A stretch of 64,000 nt of DNA from Daphnia pulex (GCF_021134715.1 NC_060022.1:6825001-6889000); one strand, 5' to 3'; shown: positions 13,601-27,284, counted from the stretch's first letter. Numbers and translations are program-made. Notes: generated from the letters alone by a model not told the origin.

Positions 13601-16600
13601 GGAGGCCGTGCAATGCTTGCGCTTCTGTATATACATGTTGAATTGATCGATGATTGGTAGCCCTCTCGCTCTTTCGTGGGTCTTCCATTTTTCCCTTCTC
13701 GCTGTGTTGATCGATTTTGACGTCCAATCGGCACAACACGAAAGCAGAGCCAGTCTCACTCTAGCTGTGTGTGTGTGCCAGTGAAAGAGGAGAAAATCTA
13801 CATTTTTTGAACGACCAAGGCTCTAATCTCGGCCCAACCAGGCGCCTCTCGTCAACGTTAGCACTGTTCCCTTTTTTTTTCACGCAACGACTTTCCATTT
13901 GCAGCCAACAAATATCTTCACATTTCGCAGAGAATTTTCTTTTGGTCATTTGATCGCGGCATTCGTTTGCCACTAAATCTGCTTGTCATCATTGTCGTTG
14001 TTCCGATCCGCCTATATCCTGCTAAAAAATAGTTACGCCATCGCTTGGCTGGATAGGGCCTGTATACACTCTTGTCATTTAGGTCTCTATTCATCACGAG
14101 TTGGATGTTTTCCTCTCACGTGACTCGAACAGGAACGAGGAAAAAAAAAGGGTTTTCAGAAGTGTTGGTACACGCGTTTTAACTGGTGAGGTCGTCGAAG
14201 AAGATATGGTAGAAAAAGCTCAAGCATTGTTTGAATATCGACGCCTTTCTTCGCTGATAATTGGCACATGTGTACAATTGTACAGTATAATGCAGAAGAC
14301 TGCAGGTCTCGTTTTTCATTTGCGTCGTTTGGCTCTCAATTCTGCCAGGCATTTGGAAATTAAAAAAGAAAAAAAAAGAGAAGCTCTGATAGCTTATATA
14401 AATACAAGTTGGCGTCATTATGCTGAGCGTATCGATCGCGTTTTTACGCTTCTTCATTGTTTGAATTGGGTAGACACGCTCGGTATCGGTGTGTTGATCA
14501 ATTTTTTGGCCCGCAATTTTCCTTTGACGTTTTCAATATTGTAATAAGTTTCCATTATTCTGGGCCGCTGTGCATTCGGTGACGAGTCTATACGCAGTTG
14601 TGTGTCCACGACGCGGTTCTAACTTTTCACACGCCACCGGCCTCCGCCAAGACTATTTCTCTATCTGATTTGATGCTAGAACGTTTTATTTCCCTTTATT
14701 GTCAATCACGTGCGCTTTTTCAATTTTTTCCAATCACGGTATGTCAACAGCTTAGATCTGTTTGAAATGAGATAAGAATCGCCACGACGCAGCCGACGAA
14801 ATGCAATTAACGGCTGACTTGACAAAATCTCACCCCCCGTTCGACAATAAGGCTCCCATGGTTTTTCTTTTATTCAATATCCTACGAATTTCTTTTTTCT
14901 ACATCTCGTCAAAATATTCCCTTGAATATTCCGAATCCAACCGAAGAACAAGTATTTTCTGCCAGTCTTTTTGTTAACAAAGAGGAAGTTGGTTGGCTAG
15001 CCCCAAAGCTTCTTTGATACTCCATACACAGCAGGCCTAGCCTATATAGATACACATATAAATACTGCGCAGCATATAGTACACGAGGCCGCGAACAGCG
15101 TCTATACTTTTTCTCTTTTTCTTTTGCTAGAGATAACCAGAAATAAACAAGGAACAGTATAGTGGCAGCATAGGCAGAGTTTTCTTTAGCCTCCTTTAGC
15201 GCAGATAGATAGATGCCGAGGGAAGTAAGAGTCACTACTCACCAGCATCCCAGCACATCTAACAGCAAAAGCAACTCTCTCTCTCTCCCTTTTTAGAAGA
15301 AATAAAATAAAAAAAAAGAGGAGAGAAATGTACAAGTCTGGTTAAAAGTATCGAAAAGAGAGATATGGAGAGTATATAGAGAATTGCCAACGGCAAACTC
15401 GTGGAATCAACCGAATTAAATTGTGTGTTTCAAACCAAAGGGATGGCATAGAGTGGGTGAAAAAGAAGGAACAACTCCATCCCCTAGCCACCGGATCCAT
15501 GGCATATTCTCCGTTGTGTCGAAGGACACAGTATATATAGAAAGAAAGTAAATAAATAAATAACGAAAAAGAAAAGAAAAGAAAAAATAACACTGGAAAA
15601 GGAGAAAACGACTAGATGCTGGAGCAATGTAAATATAAAGTTTTCTTTCTCGACATGTTTGCTAGGGCCTGGTTAATTCAACAAGGCGTGGCTGAGATCC
15701 TCCTGTTTCTTTTTCTGACAGCTCTTCTCTCTCTACTCTCTTTTCCCCCCCCCCCAGTTTTCTAGCAAAAACTTATTTTTGTGGGTGATCAAACTAACGC
15801 ATCTTTTTTTTCTTTTTCCTCGCTGTGTATGTGTGCGTACAGCAGCCTTTTATTTTGCCTACACCGCGTCTCTTATTCTCGCCCCCTTTTCCCGTTTCTA
15901 TCGGCGTTTTTCTTTTTTTTTTCTCTTCCATCAATAAAAGTTTTTTGTTGTTGTTGTAGGTTGAATTACAACCCATCTCCACCCCGTTGTTGTATCCATA
16001 CCGATAAATAACAAGCTCTTCCTCCATACCTCTAAGCGATCCAGCGCCGCGGAATAGATTTCCTGGCACGGGGAAAAAAACATTTTTGTTTCTTTTATTT
16101 GGGTTGTTGTTGAGTTGTTCCATTCTTCGCCGTCGATCGAGTGTCGGATCATATGGCCATTTATTGCGATGACAGCTTTTTTAATCTCCTTGAGCTGTGT
16201 ACTGGAGTAATCTAATACACACACACTATGTGGCTAATGATGGAAAGATTGCTTACGCACGCGACACACGTCTAGCCTTTGTTTAGACATGTACCTGCTG
16301 TGCTTATTAAAATGGGCGCGATTTTTGGGTTTATTTCACTTTAATATTTTGACAGATATTCAAAACTATATTGAAAAGAACAAAACAAAATGTTTTGACT
16401 AGAAGTCTGATCTGAAATCAAGAGAGTGTGTCGACTGTTGCACTGGTATATAGTATCGTCTGGTTCCATCTCCTGTCAAATGTAAATATAGTAGGCTGGT
16501 TGTCTGGGCGGGCGGATGGGGGGGTTTGTTGGAAAGAAGAAAAAAAAAAAAGATCCCGCCTCCCCCACATGACAAGGGCAACATTGTGTGCTGAGCTGGC

Positions 16601-18779
16601 TGGCCTGGTGGCACATGCTGTGTATATACTAACATATATAGCGAGAGCCGGCCACCACCCCCCCCCTCTGGAATAAAGTAACGGAATAAGCGACCAATAG
16701 CAACCGAGTCTGTTGGGCCAATGGAACTGTATCTTTCCATTCTTTATCTCTTTGCCGACCCGGTTGGACTATCCTGGTCAACGTCGTATCCGGACTGGCC
16801 GCCTAGTCAAGCGGAAAGGCCCTTTGGTCCCCGTCCAAAATCACAACTCGTTCGGCCATGCGTCGTAAAGCACGAAAGGGTCGGTATATTATACTGCACT
16901 CAAAATGTTACGTAAACACACACATATTGATGGCATGATGACAGCATAGCGCCTCACTGTGTATAACATTTGTACATTTGATAAAATGGTCAAATCTGCC
17001 AAGAATATAGGACTCGTGCGCATCATCTTCAGTGCGGTTTGCGTGAACTTCTGAATTAGTTTAACGCCGTTTCGTCATCACTGCATAACTCCATAACATA
17101 TTTTGACTGATGAATAGAATTTGCTGTGAAAAGTGTGGAATCTGTAGAAATGACGCAATGTGTATGTTGAAAAAAGTAGGGGGTCGTTCATGACATGCAC
17201 TCGCAATTGTAACCGATGTTATTACATTAGACGATTGCACACGATTAAAAAAAGCTGTTGTAGGGCTGTTGATTCACTCGTCTGAAGGCTGATTGGCTCC
17301 CCCCCCCATATTTCTCGTGACTTTTCCTTCTTTTTAGAAAAAGGTGTAGGCAACCCTGCAAGTTTTCTCAATGATGCCTTCCATTTCATCTACAAGTTAA
17401 ATATCATATATATGTCATACTTAATTTACTTTTGCTAGGATACCCTGTCGAAGTTCATAAGCGCTGGTAACCTATTGCTTTTCCCTTTGCAACAGTTCAA
17501 TTTTATTTGATGCATTTGATAGCTTTTTTACCTCGTCTTTACAATGAGACTTTTTCATTCGTTTCGCTTGGCTAGACTTACTACGTTTTCTGATTATGCG
17601 ACTGTCTGCTGCCACCACTTGGGTGTACTGCATCGTCGGTTTGGGCTATTTCTTGGGTTTCACGGAACAGTTTCCCATCCCGGCGTCATTTTTCCCGATT
17701 GCGCATTTAGTTGATTTACGATAATCACCTTACAAGCGAACGGGGAATGGTATTAATGCGAAGAATAAGCTCAATTTAGTTGGACTGGCAGGGGGTCATC
17801 GGTGGTGGGCTTGTGAACCCGCACGGACGGCACGTGGTGGGTTGTGCTAGAGTTCCCGGCGCTCGCCAAGTCTGCGTCTATAACCCGATGCTGAGTCATC
17901 ATTAGCGCGTCCATTAGGGCCATTCATAAAATTGCAGACGGATGGCAATAATAAGGAGTGGGGGTCCCATTTCGTTTAGACTAGCGGACTTTCTCCAGTC
18001 TCTCGCAATATGTAGACGGACTGTGCCATCTTTTCCACGTCCTAAAGAAAAGGGGCATAAGCATTTATATCCATTCAAATTTTTACTTTTTGAGTTTGCA
18101 TGTAGGCTTATGCTTGGGCTCATGCGGTAAAAAAAGAAGTATACAATAGAGGGCGGCCAAATATTTCATATCCATATTCTGTAGACTAGACTACGGTCTA
18201 TACGGGCATATGATGAGATGGAGACGGAATGGCGGAATAAGACTTGTAGCCCCAAAGGGGTCCGTGGTTCTTCTAGGTCAGATAACAGTTTGGAAAAAAG
18301 GGGAAGAGAGGGGAATGAAAAAAGAAAAAATAAATTCAAAAATGCCGCTCCCAATTAAATTCGGCGATCAACTTTTGAAACGCGTCGGACACGCCGCGCA
18401 CTCGATGCGGGGCCGTGCGGGGCGAGAGTGGGGGATTTTAATGGGGGGCACGGAGGGAACGGGAGTAAAAAGAGAGGGAGAGATGAGACAGAGAAATCAT
18501 CAGTTAAAAGCCTATAGTACTAGATACTCGAAAAGGAAGAGCGATGATAAGGGTTTACAAATAAATATTGCACACGCAGTTTTTCCCTCACAGTCTTAGA
18601 TGTGCGAGGTGGGGCCGCTCAGGCCTATGGGTGGCGTCGTCATCCGCACCGACGTGCGGAGGGTGAGGCCGACGAGGACGGTAGGGAGGAGGAAAAAAAG
18701 AAATAAGGGGAGGGCGACCGAGCGTCGATAATTGTATCTCGTATGCAAATGACGGGCACCGGTGAAAGACTTCAATCCC

Positions 18780-18780
<1 letters not shown>

Positions 18781-18814
<34 letters not shown>
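18781..18814. repeat. (CTG)11 trinucleotide repeat
   Basis: Eleven perfect CTG units. No supported exon surrounds it. In one frame it would encode a cysteine run inside a low-complexity frame, so I treat it as a non-coding microsatellite. Confidence 0.9.
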
Positions 18815-19300
18815 ACTCTATACACTATGTTGTCTGCGTGTGTTGCCGGCCATTTCCTTATTGGACCTACACTTCTCTATGGATTCTTTTTGTCGATCCA
18901 TCTAGCAACCCAGCACCCCTTCATTCTCCCTCACGAAACTCTCGATAGAATTTGTTTTTCAAACTTTATTTTATTTTTATTTTGTGTGTGTAGATTTCAA
19001 AAGTAGGCTCGTTGAAAAAAAAGGGGCGAACTGGCAAGGGAGAGAGACGGGAAGAAGAGGGTGGATGGCAGATCAGGAAACTCGACGTCATTAAGCTTTT
19101 TTTTTCTTCCTTTTCCTATATCCCCCCTCCGCTTTTTTTCGGTAGACATGTATGTATATATAGCCTATATAGAAAGAGAGGCTCGACCCTGTCGCCCAGC
19201 ATTTTCTGCCCGGCCCAACTTTGAAAACTTTCCTTATTTTTCTGTTTCGTGTGCTGCTGTTCCTTCTCGCATCAATAAGTCACAAGTTTTTTTCTTTGCC

Positions 19301-19323
19301 TTCTTCTTCTTCTTCTTCTTTTC
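19301..19323. repeat. (TTC)n microsatellite
   Basis: About seven TTC units, close to the point where the polypyrimidine-rich region gives way to ordinary AT-rich sequence. Confidence 0.85.
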
Positions 19324-19400
19324 TGTTTGGTCTTTTCCATTCGGCTGCCGCTGTGAGTAGGAACCCAGATTACACCAACGACGGAGAAAAGAAAGTTAAA

Positions 19401-22400
19401 ATGTGAAGGATGAATTAAACAGTGGACGCCTTGGGTATATCTTAAGTTCAGCTAGACTCATCGTCGTAATAAATATGGTTGAACGCATCATAGACATTAT
19501 TTTCATGAACTGACATCTAGTGAGTTGCATTCCGAATTTTTCTTTCGGCTCAATCTTACTGCGACGTGCAAATCAGCAAAACCAATCCATCATTTAATTT
19601 GTTATCATTTTTTCTTACTGGTGCTATACGTTTGGTCATTATATGTGATTGATTAACGAATTCACAAACGCTCTTAATTTTTTGTTTGCTTTCCATCATT
19701 CCTTTTACTAGTCACAATGGCAAATTGGCTACCTATGATGTTTCCTATGTAAAAAAAAATGCAAGAATGCTAAATACAGATGTTACGCTTATAAAATAAT
19801 ATGACAATTAGGTTTTTAGCGGAAAAAATGACTACTGCTGAGATTTATTCAAGCAAAGAGAATACGATCAACACTTGTGTATACCACAATTTTTTTTAAA
19901 TTCAGTGCTTGTATATCGAGACTTAATTGACTTAAGTATGAATAAGTCTATTCTTTTCTCAACTGAAGGAATAAAAAAAAAATTCCCGTTTCGGATTTTC
20001 AGGGAATTTAAAGTTTGCTTCAATTTGTTTAATTTTGTAATTATATTCAATTATATATTTAATATTTACTTTGCGGCTTGCGCACTAAAATTTTTATCGT
20101 TTTTTGCTCATGGGAAATTCCTGAACGTTATAGGTAGTGTTGAGGTGAACGCTAGATGGCACAGGAATAGGTGATAGAAATTTAAAAAAATACCGATTTC
20201 ACAAGTTTCCTATTTTCGACAGAGATTGGTTTGAAGGCCTAAGGAGGCAAAGACCACCAGTTGGCAGTTGCCCAACAGAGATTTAAATCGAGAAAGCGGC
20301 TGTCTGCATGCTTGACTTTTTCCGTTTTTTATGGATAAGATGTGTAAATCTGACTAGCCTTAAACCATTGGAAAACTGATCTCCATGACTTGATTTTTTC
20401 CCAAGGAGAACTCAAGCAATATGCTTTGTCCATGGTTTCGAAATTAAAATTCCCATTCCAAGCACTACATTCTTCAGTCATCCAGTTTTTAGCCCTTCAT
20501 TTTACTTACAGCCAACTCAGCTATGACGAATAACTACGACAATGTCAAAATCACTGGCGATTAAAATCAGAAACCCCTTTTTTCTAGCGATTTTTTTTTT
20601 TGACTTTGTGGTCACCATTCTTTTTCTTTAGTTTTGTAATCTTGACGTGAGATCAAACCATAAATATGACCAAATTGCAATGAATATTTTACCATTTTCT
20701 TCTTGACAAACTCCCGGTAAATTTTTGCAAGAATTCGTGAAAAATTTCATCTCATCTTGAAAAATTAAAACGGTGTAGCCTAGACTTTATCTTTTTGGCC
20801 GTTTATATTTTTCAAAAAAGATTAATTTTTTATTGAGAGAGCGATTTTTGAAATTTTTCTAATTGATTTTGACAACCAACACCATGAAATAAACCGGTGT
20901 AAGTCGGTGGGTTACATGTTTATGTGTTTATGCCAACAAGCTATAAAATATGTTTTACTTTTTCACGCTAGGGTTACCTTCAAGGCGTGCGTGTAACGTA
21001 CGTCAACTTCAACTGGCCGATGATGAATTCAAAATGAAGTGGCTTGTGCCCAGCTTGTAGCCATAAATATAGCGACGCGAAACTTTCCAACTCATCTTCA
21101 CGAGATGTATTCAAACTTGATTATAATTTTTCTTATTTTCATCTAATTAGAATTTTCCCCACATTTGAAAAGCACATTTGAAGCTGTAAATTTGATCCGT
21201 AATAAGGTTTCCATATTGAAAAATTTTGCGATCTGTGGATATTTGTATAGTCTGCTATTTAACTTGATAGTAAACTAGATAGTTACGTGGAAATAAAATT
21301 TCAGCAAATGAATAGACTTTGGATTGGAGTTGTGTTTAATTGTTTCTTTACGGTGTACCAATATAATAGAAAGGTCGTATTGTGCGATCATTTTGCGTCA
21401 ATACCATCCAAATTTGCAATGCGGTTTTCACGTTAGTGGGAAAGTTAGGCATAACTCGATGCGGAGAGGGTTTGACACAGAAAAATTTTACATCCCTCCA
21501 GCGTATTCCAGTAGTAACAGGCTGAATTTCTGTCTTGCTTGTTATTGATATTTCCTATTTTAAGAGTATTACTATTATTATTATTATTATTATAATTTTT
21601 TTTTTAAGTTTGAAAGCTAAATCAATCGTAATTTTCAAAAGGAGAATCTCATAGCATCACCCCCACAGGAAGCCAATATATGGAATGGTCGCATACTCCG
21701 ATTCAGATCATCTAAAAGTAATAGAATAACTCACATTTTGCGATAAACTCCTTGATTTTTTCCTGATTCTTTTTTTCTTAATAGGGTGTTTCGTCAACAA
21801 TGCAAGGTGTCCTGAATGATTACTGAAAAACCCGCGATGCCACCCTTAATTTCTTTAATTCATCATGTTTTTAAGGACTCGATTGTTGGATACCGAATTC
21901 AATATATTATTCTAATGCCACCATATCAAGGTTGATTTAGAGACTTTTGAGTGACTGGAGATAAATTGGATTGGAGTTCTAAAAGAAGTTCCTAAAAAAT
22001 TACTCAGGCAAGATTCACATTTATTCTATGACGTCATATTGGGTAGGTGGGTGTGTGGTAGAGATATATGAGTATAGAAAGTATGAGTTGAGGTTGAGGC
22101 GGGGATTCAGCCCAAAAAACTTTAAATTAATTGTAGTCCAAGATCTTTTTTTGTTGGACTCCCAGCCGAATCGTCTCATCACAGTTTATTAACCCCATCT
22201 CTCACCTTTTCAAAGAAAAAGGTTTTTGATCAAGTGCCAAAAAGGAACCTCAAGCTTCGCCGGCATTTTCTTGATTTAATTCTCTTCTCAACTCACCGCG
22301 GTTAGACTCCACCTCTCCGGAGTCCGGACCATCTTTGAATCATTGGAACTCATCATCAATCATATACATGAGCAAGTTGCAAGTTTATTTTTTTAATTTG

Positions 22401-23257
22401 AAATCCAATTGAAGAAATACTTAGCAAATAGATTTATTTGGGCTGTCTTATTTTTTTTTGAAATTTTGCTCGAGCAAACGCTTGATTTATTTTGAAGTAG
22501 TCTTACCAATCTTGATGTGGTATAATTGACTACATATATTTAACGGTAAATGTCGTTAATTGACTTTGTTCTTCACTTAGTTCACTCAATATTGCGTTAA
22601 TTTCCAATCTCACATTTAACCACTAGTTGTAGTTTAACGCTAGCTTGCATCATTAGACATCGGTAAACCAGGAAAATTGTTACTCTTCTTGTTACCTATT
22701 CGTATTTTCCATAAATTAACGGACCATTTTATTACTTAATAAGTATTCTCTAAGTTGAAATTGAGAAATGTGAAAGCTGTGTGACGTACGGTTAACCTAC
22801 AAAATGTTGTCGAGAGAAAATGCTGTAACCATATGCTCAAAAGATAAAAACTAAAAAGGAAAAAAAAATCTTTTCCTATAACGCTCATTTTTCCACTGCA
22901 GTTACTGATGTAAAAGCTGCTAATACATTAGAAAGTTGGACTGTCGAAACGACAGGAGTCGGGAGAGAAAGTTTTGATATTTTGAAGTTTAAGGCCGAGG
23001 GTTTGGCGTTTTGCATACATGCGTACATGCGATTTGTTTTGTTTTTTGTTGCAACACCTAAGGCATATAGTACTTGTGTGATCCGCTTGGTGGCTCCTAC
23101 CAATCTTGTAGAGTATTTTAATGAAGGATGATTAGTCTGCTGTTACTTTGAAGTTTTTCAAAAATATAGAATTGTTGATAATAAGTGAGTAAAAACGTAT
23201 TCTATACAGTTCAGAAAGTATAGGATTCACTGAAAACGAAGATTTCGACCCATCAAC
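19401..23257. other. AT-rich intergenic region upstream of CLASRP
   Basis: AT-rich sequence without recognisable exons. It contains one CTAGATGGC motif around 20,150 and an ATT microsatellite near 21,580. A 72-codon frame at 22,885-23,103 on the minus strand lies just upstream of CLASRP in divergent orientation. It resembles nothing I can name and is not annotated. The CLASRP promoter should lie at the right end. Confidence 0.55.
21573..21593. repeat. (TTA)n microsatellite
   Basis: About seven TTA/ATT units followed by a run of T. Confidence 0.85.
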
Positions 23258-26200
23258 ATGTGGCATGAAGCACGAAAACAGGAGCGTCTCCTGAAGTCTA
23301 TGTATGTGCAAATGGCATTAGATGTCCTTGGCTTTCTAATTCTGAGCTCTTTTTCAATTTAAGGATGGTAGATCACCGAAGGCGAGCTGAAAGGCGTCGA
23401 GAATATTATGAGAAAACAGTCAGTCAACAATATAACAAGCTTAATAATTTTATTTTTTCCACCCACAAAATTTAAAAAAAAAATTAATGCTACAATTTTT
23501 AGAAAGGAGATCCTGCCCAATTCCTTCAAGTTCATGGTCGCCCCATGAAAATTCATGTTGATCCAGCAATAGCAGCTATAGCGGACAGTCCTGCTACAAT
23601 GTATAATGAGGGCTCTAAATATCTTGGATCTCTGTACCTATTAACTTTGCCCAAAAAACTTACTTTTACAGGATGCCTTGGCAAGGACAACCAGAAATCT
23701 TGATTGACCGGTTTGATGTTAGAGCACATCTAGATGTTATTCCTTGTCGCCCCCAAAAAGATGACAGCGACACTGATCAGGATCCTGGTGAGGAGGTGTG
23801 GGAAGAAAGACAAGCGAGCTATGAAAGATACAGAATCCTTGTACAAAATGAATTTATTGGAGGTAAGACATCTCTCAAAGTTCTTAAGATACATTTAGAA
23901 AATAAAATCAGTTGACTGAAATCACTCAGTGGTTTGTATGGACAATAATTTACATTTTTCAAAACATGCCAAGATTATGCCTTATTGTAAACTGTATTAA
24001 ACTGAATAGCTTATGCATTCTCTTCACGAAATTGTGAATATGGTAAGACCGATCCTCTCCTGGTGTTTCCTCCAAATAGTGACCGGGAATAGGCGCCCCT
24101 TCAGTTAATGTTGCTGTCACAAGAAGTAGAATGATGAATTTTGCTATTAGTGCACTCTGAAAAGAAAAGGGTGAATAACTTGAATATCCAGACTAAATTT
24201 TATAATAAATATTTATTACCTTAATCCGGAATGGACAAGAAGGACAAGCTTCCCTGATCTCCATTAAAAAGCTCTATGTTTTCACCATCAATCGCAAAGA
24301 ACAGCAAATAAGTTTATTGTTCGATCTCTGTATTTTAGTCTGTTTTTCTCCACTTTCCTGGAGAACAGAAGCTGTCATCACCATTGAAGTTTAAAAGAAC
24401 AGGTTATGCCGCGATACCCCCAGAACTGAGATTGACGAAAAACAGATTCCGTAGATCTTCTTTAGAAAGTAGGAATGATAATGCCACACTGGAATCCGTT
24501 CTTGATTATTTCTTTTCGTTTCGTCCTTTTTTTTCTTGGCACTAAAATCGCGCTCTCTCTGACTAACGAGACAGTTGGCGTTTTCACTGTGCAAGGCCGC
24601 TTAAACTTCAACCACGCTGCTCGCTTTCTTGAAGACGAATGCATGCGAACGGTACCTCCGTGTTTGACAAAACCCTTTTCTCCTTCAGCCTTGTCGATTG
24701 CGAGAGATAGCAATAATGAATGTTGACCTAGACAGAATATATGTAAGAACTTGTAAGGCCTGGAGGACTTTTTACTTTTGTTTTCTATGCTTTCTTTTCA
24801 TTAACTAGTTTTTTGTGTAATATGCATTTTTAGTTTCAGAGGAAAAGTTTCTACATCAAATATTGCTTGAAGAGCAATTCGGACCAGTTCAAAAGTTAGG
24901 TGAAGAGGAAAAGAAAAAAATGCTTGCGCCGAAGAAAGCGGCCATTGGGTTCACTTATGACGATTCCACGCCATCCTCGTCAGCCGCAGCATCAACTTCG
25001 CATAATATTCCCGTGGTTCCTCCCGAAGCGACTGAAGAAGAAGAATCCGATAGCGACATTGATTTGGGTAATATTAGTCAAATACAATCAAATAATCGAA
25101 AATATCTGTGAAGACATTGATGATCTCGTAGATTTATCAATTGCTGTCGATAAATTGACAACTGAGCAAATGCACGAAGTCAACAAATGTGCACTTCACT
25201 ATGGGTTAGGCCGGCAGGACTTCATGTCACTACTCACTCGTGATTTGGATGAGCAAGAGTCATTACGAATCGCTAAAGAGGAAGAACAAGAACGGGCCAT
25301 GTATTCTGTAATATTGTAAAAATATTTCAGGTTTAGTTTCTAATAACTAACTATTAGACAAAAAATCCTAGGGGAGAAAAGCAAGGAAAGAGCGACGGGC
25401 GTTTAGAGAGCAAAAGCTGCAAGCATTGCTTATGAATCGATGTCTGAGTCCTCCAAGGTAAAATCACCCTGCATAATTTTACGTTCATATTTTTGAACAA
25501 TTTGTTTTTTCCTTTCTTATTCAACATTCTTGTTTGCTTCGTTTTCTTTCGTGATGTTTTTAGTTACGCTACACGAGCTAGCCCAACTTACGATGGACAA
25601 CTTCGCCGCTCGAAATCAGTGTCCAAGTCACGTTCTCCTTCACCCTTCGAAGGTGGAATCAAATTTATCACATCTTTTGGTGACGAAGATTCGGATCCAG
25701 GAGGGAAAACAATTAGCTCTCGGTCTCCGAACAAAACTCGCGATAAAGATTTACCAAATAAGCGGCCATTTGCCTCCACAACTTTTTTGGCTCGAGACAG
25801 GGGTGGTCGTCCTTTAAACAGTGGTCGTGACACAACTAAAGTAAATGACAAACGACATTCCCGTTCGGGAGATCATCGTGCCAGATCCCCATCACCTTCC
25901 ATTTCTAGATCCAGAAAAGATAAAAAATCCGGATCTTACTACAAAAATGAGCGTTCTAGGTCTCGCTCTCGCCGAAGATCACGTTCACGTCATCGTTCCT
26001 CACGTTCGCGCTCAAGATCTCGTCGTCGTTCTCGTCATTCAAGATCACGCTCTCGGTCGTATTCGCCGCGAAGTAGCAGACGGCAAAGGAATCGCTCTCC
26101 GCCTCGGTACAAAATTAATTTCACGATTAAATTCCTTCGTAAAATTTGAATATTAATTTTTAATTTTTAGTGAGCGCAGTCGAAGAAAATCGTCATCGTC

Positions 26201-27257
26201 TTCATCAAGCTCATCGTCCTCACGGTCCTCATCATCTCGTCAGTCAATCCGTCGTTCCTCTTCTCCCATTCGTCCACCTCCGTCATATGCCTCACTTGCT
26301 CGAGAAACACGCCATTTTAGTCCACCCCAAATATCTAACCCATTACCTGCTCCTCCTGTACGTCGCTATTATGGTCGAAAAAAGAGCGACTCTGATTCGT
26401 CTCTCTCGGACAGAGAGTCTACGTCGCCATCCAAACCTACAGCTTCTAATTCAGCATCAAAGTATCTTATCATTTCCTTATGTTAATCTGAAGAGCTGTA
26501 CACTATATTTCTTTTTCAGGCCTTCAACTCCATCAGTGACAGGTTCTAGTGGTAGAGGCACTGGTGCAACCAAAGTCAGTAAGATATCAATATTTGCAGT
26601 GTCAGAATCTATTGTTAAGGAGTATTTTTCGTGTTACTTGTAAATGTTGCAAAGACAGTTAGATTTATTAAGTTATTTAAAAGAAAAGTCCTGCCTTTTT
26701 ACTAATTTTAGTCATTCGAGTTCACGTGCCTTTTTGAAAGATGTTAATATCCACGCAATATTTTAAAATAGAATACAATGACGCCACAGGAACGACTAAA
26801 GCGCAAGATGCAAGCAGCTCTCAACAAACAATGTACGTTGTTATTGCTAGATAAAGCTTTCCATGACTAGATTGATATGTTGATATTGTTACAGACAAGG
26901 CGGATAAACGGGCTGAAAAGGAAAAACTACAAAAAGTAGAACAGGAAAGGTAAAATTTGGGCATTAACAATATTCGTTAATGTACATTTAAACACTTATT
27001 TTCCGTTCAATAATAAAAACAAACTTTGTTAAACAAATACAGAATGAATCGCGAGGAAGAAATGCGCGAGCTTGCTTTACGCTTACGTCGAAAGTAAATG
27101 CTGTACCATAACAAATATTTTCGCTTAAAAGCTAACAATTTTGTTCTTTTAATTCTTTAGAGAGCGTATGCGACGCCATGCTGCGCAGGGAGAATCGGGT
27201 TCTTCTAGCCCATCTTCTCGTTCACCGTCACGCTCACCTTCGCGTACGCCGTCGTAA
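23258..27257 (+). CDS. CLASRP: CLK4-associating serine/arginine-rich protein (CLASRP/SWAP2), 14 exons
   Basis: This is a nuclear SR-like splicing regulator; the family partners with CLK kinases and is related to Suppressor-of-white-apricot. Exons: 23258-23301, 23364-23418, 23503-23600, 23672-23862, 24834-25067, 25114-25307, 25372-25457, 25564-26106, 26171-26461, 26520-26574, 26772-26832, 26895-26949, 27043-27093, 27161-27257. They total 2055 nt, or 684 residues, close to the vertebrate length. The first exons hold the conserved family block: a start MWHEARKQERLLKSMM, then DPAQFLQVHGR, MPWQG and IDRFDVRAHLD. A VSEEKFLHQI segment, an acidic stretch, the motif KFITSFGDED and a long RS-rich region in exons 8-9 follow. 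The C-terminus has the conserved PQERLKRKMQAALNKQYKADK block and a charged helix. All junctions are GT-AG. Intron 4 (971 nt) is much longer than the rest and carries an antisense gene. The start codon gives the family N-terminus exactly. Confidence 0.96.
23959..24264 (-). CDS. Putative small secreted peptide, two exons, nested antisense in CLASRP intron 4
   Basis: I do not recognise a family. Exon 1 is 24264-24220 and exon 2 is 24156-23959. The 63-nt intron has a good donor (AAG then gtaata) and a strong acceptor (a cccttttcttttcag tract). Together they encode 80 residues. An in-frame stop lies just upstream of the start codon. Residues 16-36 form a hydrophobic run (SALIAKFIILLLVTATLTEG) that reads as a signal peptide or signal anchor, followed by AP as a likely cleavage point. 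The rest is short and polar with one dibasic KR (in HNFVKRMHK), as in some peptide precursors. The fifteen residues before the hydrophobic run contain two cysteines (CPSCP), which is odd for a classical signal peptide. The whole gene sits inside one intron of CLASRP on the opposite strand. Secretion and peptide function are inference. Confidence 0.5.
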
Positions 27258-27278
27258 AAGTTAGTTTTACCTCAAGCG

Positions 27279-27284
27279 TTTATT
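27279..27284 (-). promoter_or_regulatory. Candidate LRIG polyadenylation signal
   Basis: TTTATT on the + strand gives AATAAA on the minus strand, about 630 nt past the LRIG stop codon and only 22 nt after the CLASRP stop. Confidence 0.35.

Larger units (their letters stand above)
1..19400. other. Gene-free, polypurine/polypyrimidine-rich region
   Basis: I find no coding exon here that I can support. Open frames exist, but they are short or built on runs of T, C, A or G, so their translations are low complexity and resemble no family I know. The region is dense in strand-asymmetric tracts (GAA, GGA, TTC and TCC runs, long T or C runs) and short microsatellites, with small mixed-composition islands between. 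It could be an upstream regulatory region or a very large intron of a gene lying to the left. Nothing in the sequence decides between these. Confidence 0.6.

Noticed and set aside
14101..14544. Open frame of about 147 codons on the plus strand
   Set aside because: It does not start with ATG, no motif is recognised, and it runs through ordinary AT-rich sequence. I treat it as chance.
18743..19006. Frame with a run of cysteines
   Set aside because: It is the (CTG)11 microsatellite read in one frame. No exon structure surrounds it.
22885..23103. 72-codon minus-strand frame divergent from CLASRP
   Set aside because: I considered a faint likeness to a small mitochondrial ATP synthase subunit around AKPS...LPTP, but the match is too weak and the conserved remainder is missing.
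24475..24726. 83-codon plus-strand frame in CLASRP intron 4 with a hydrophobic start
   Set aside because: It does not begin with a convincing start context, has no recognisable family, and lies inside a CLASRP intron on the sense strand.
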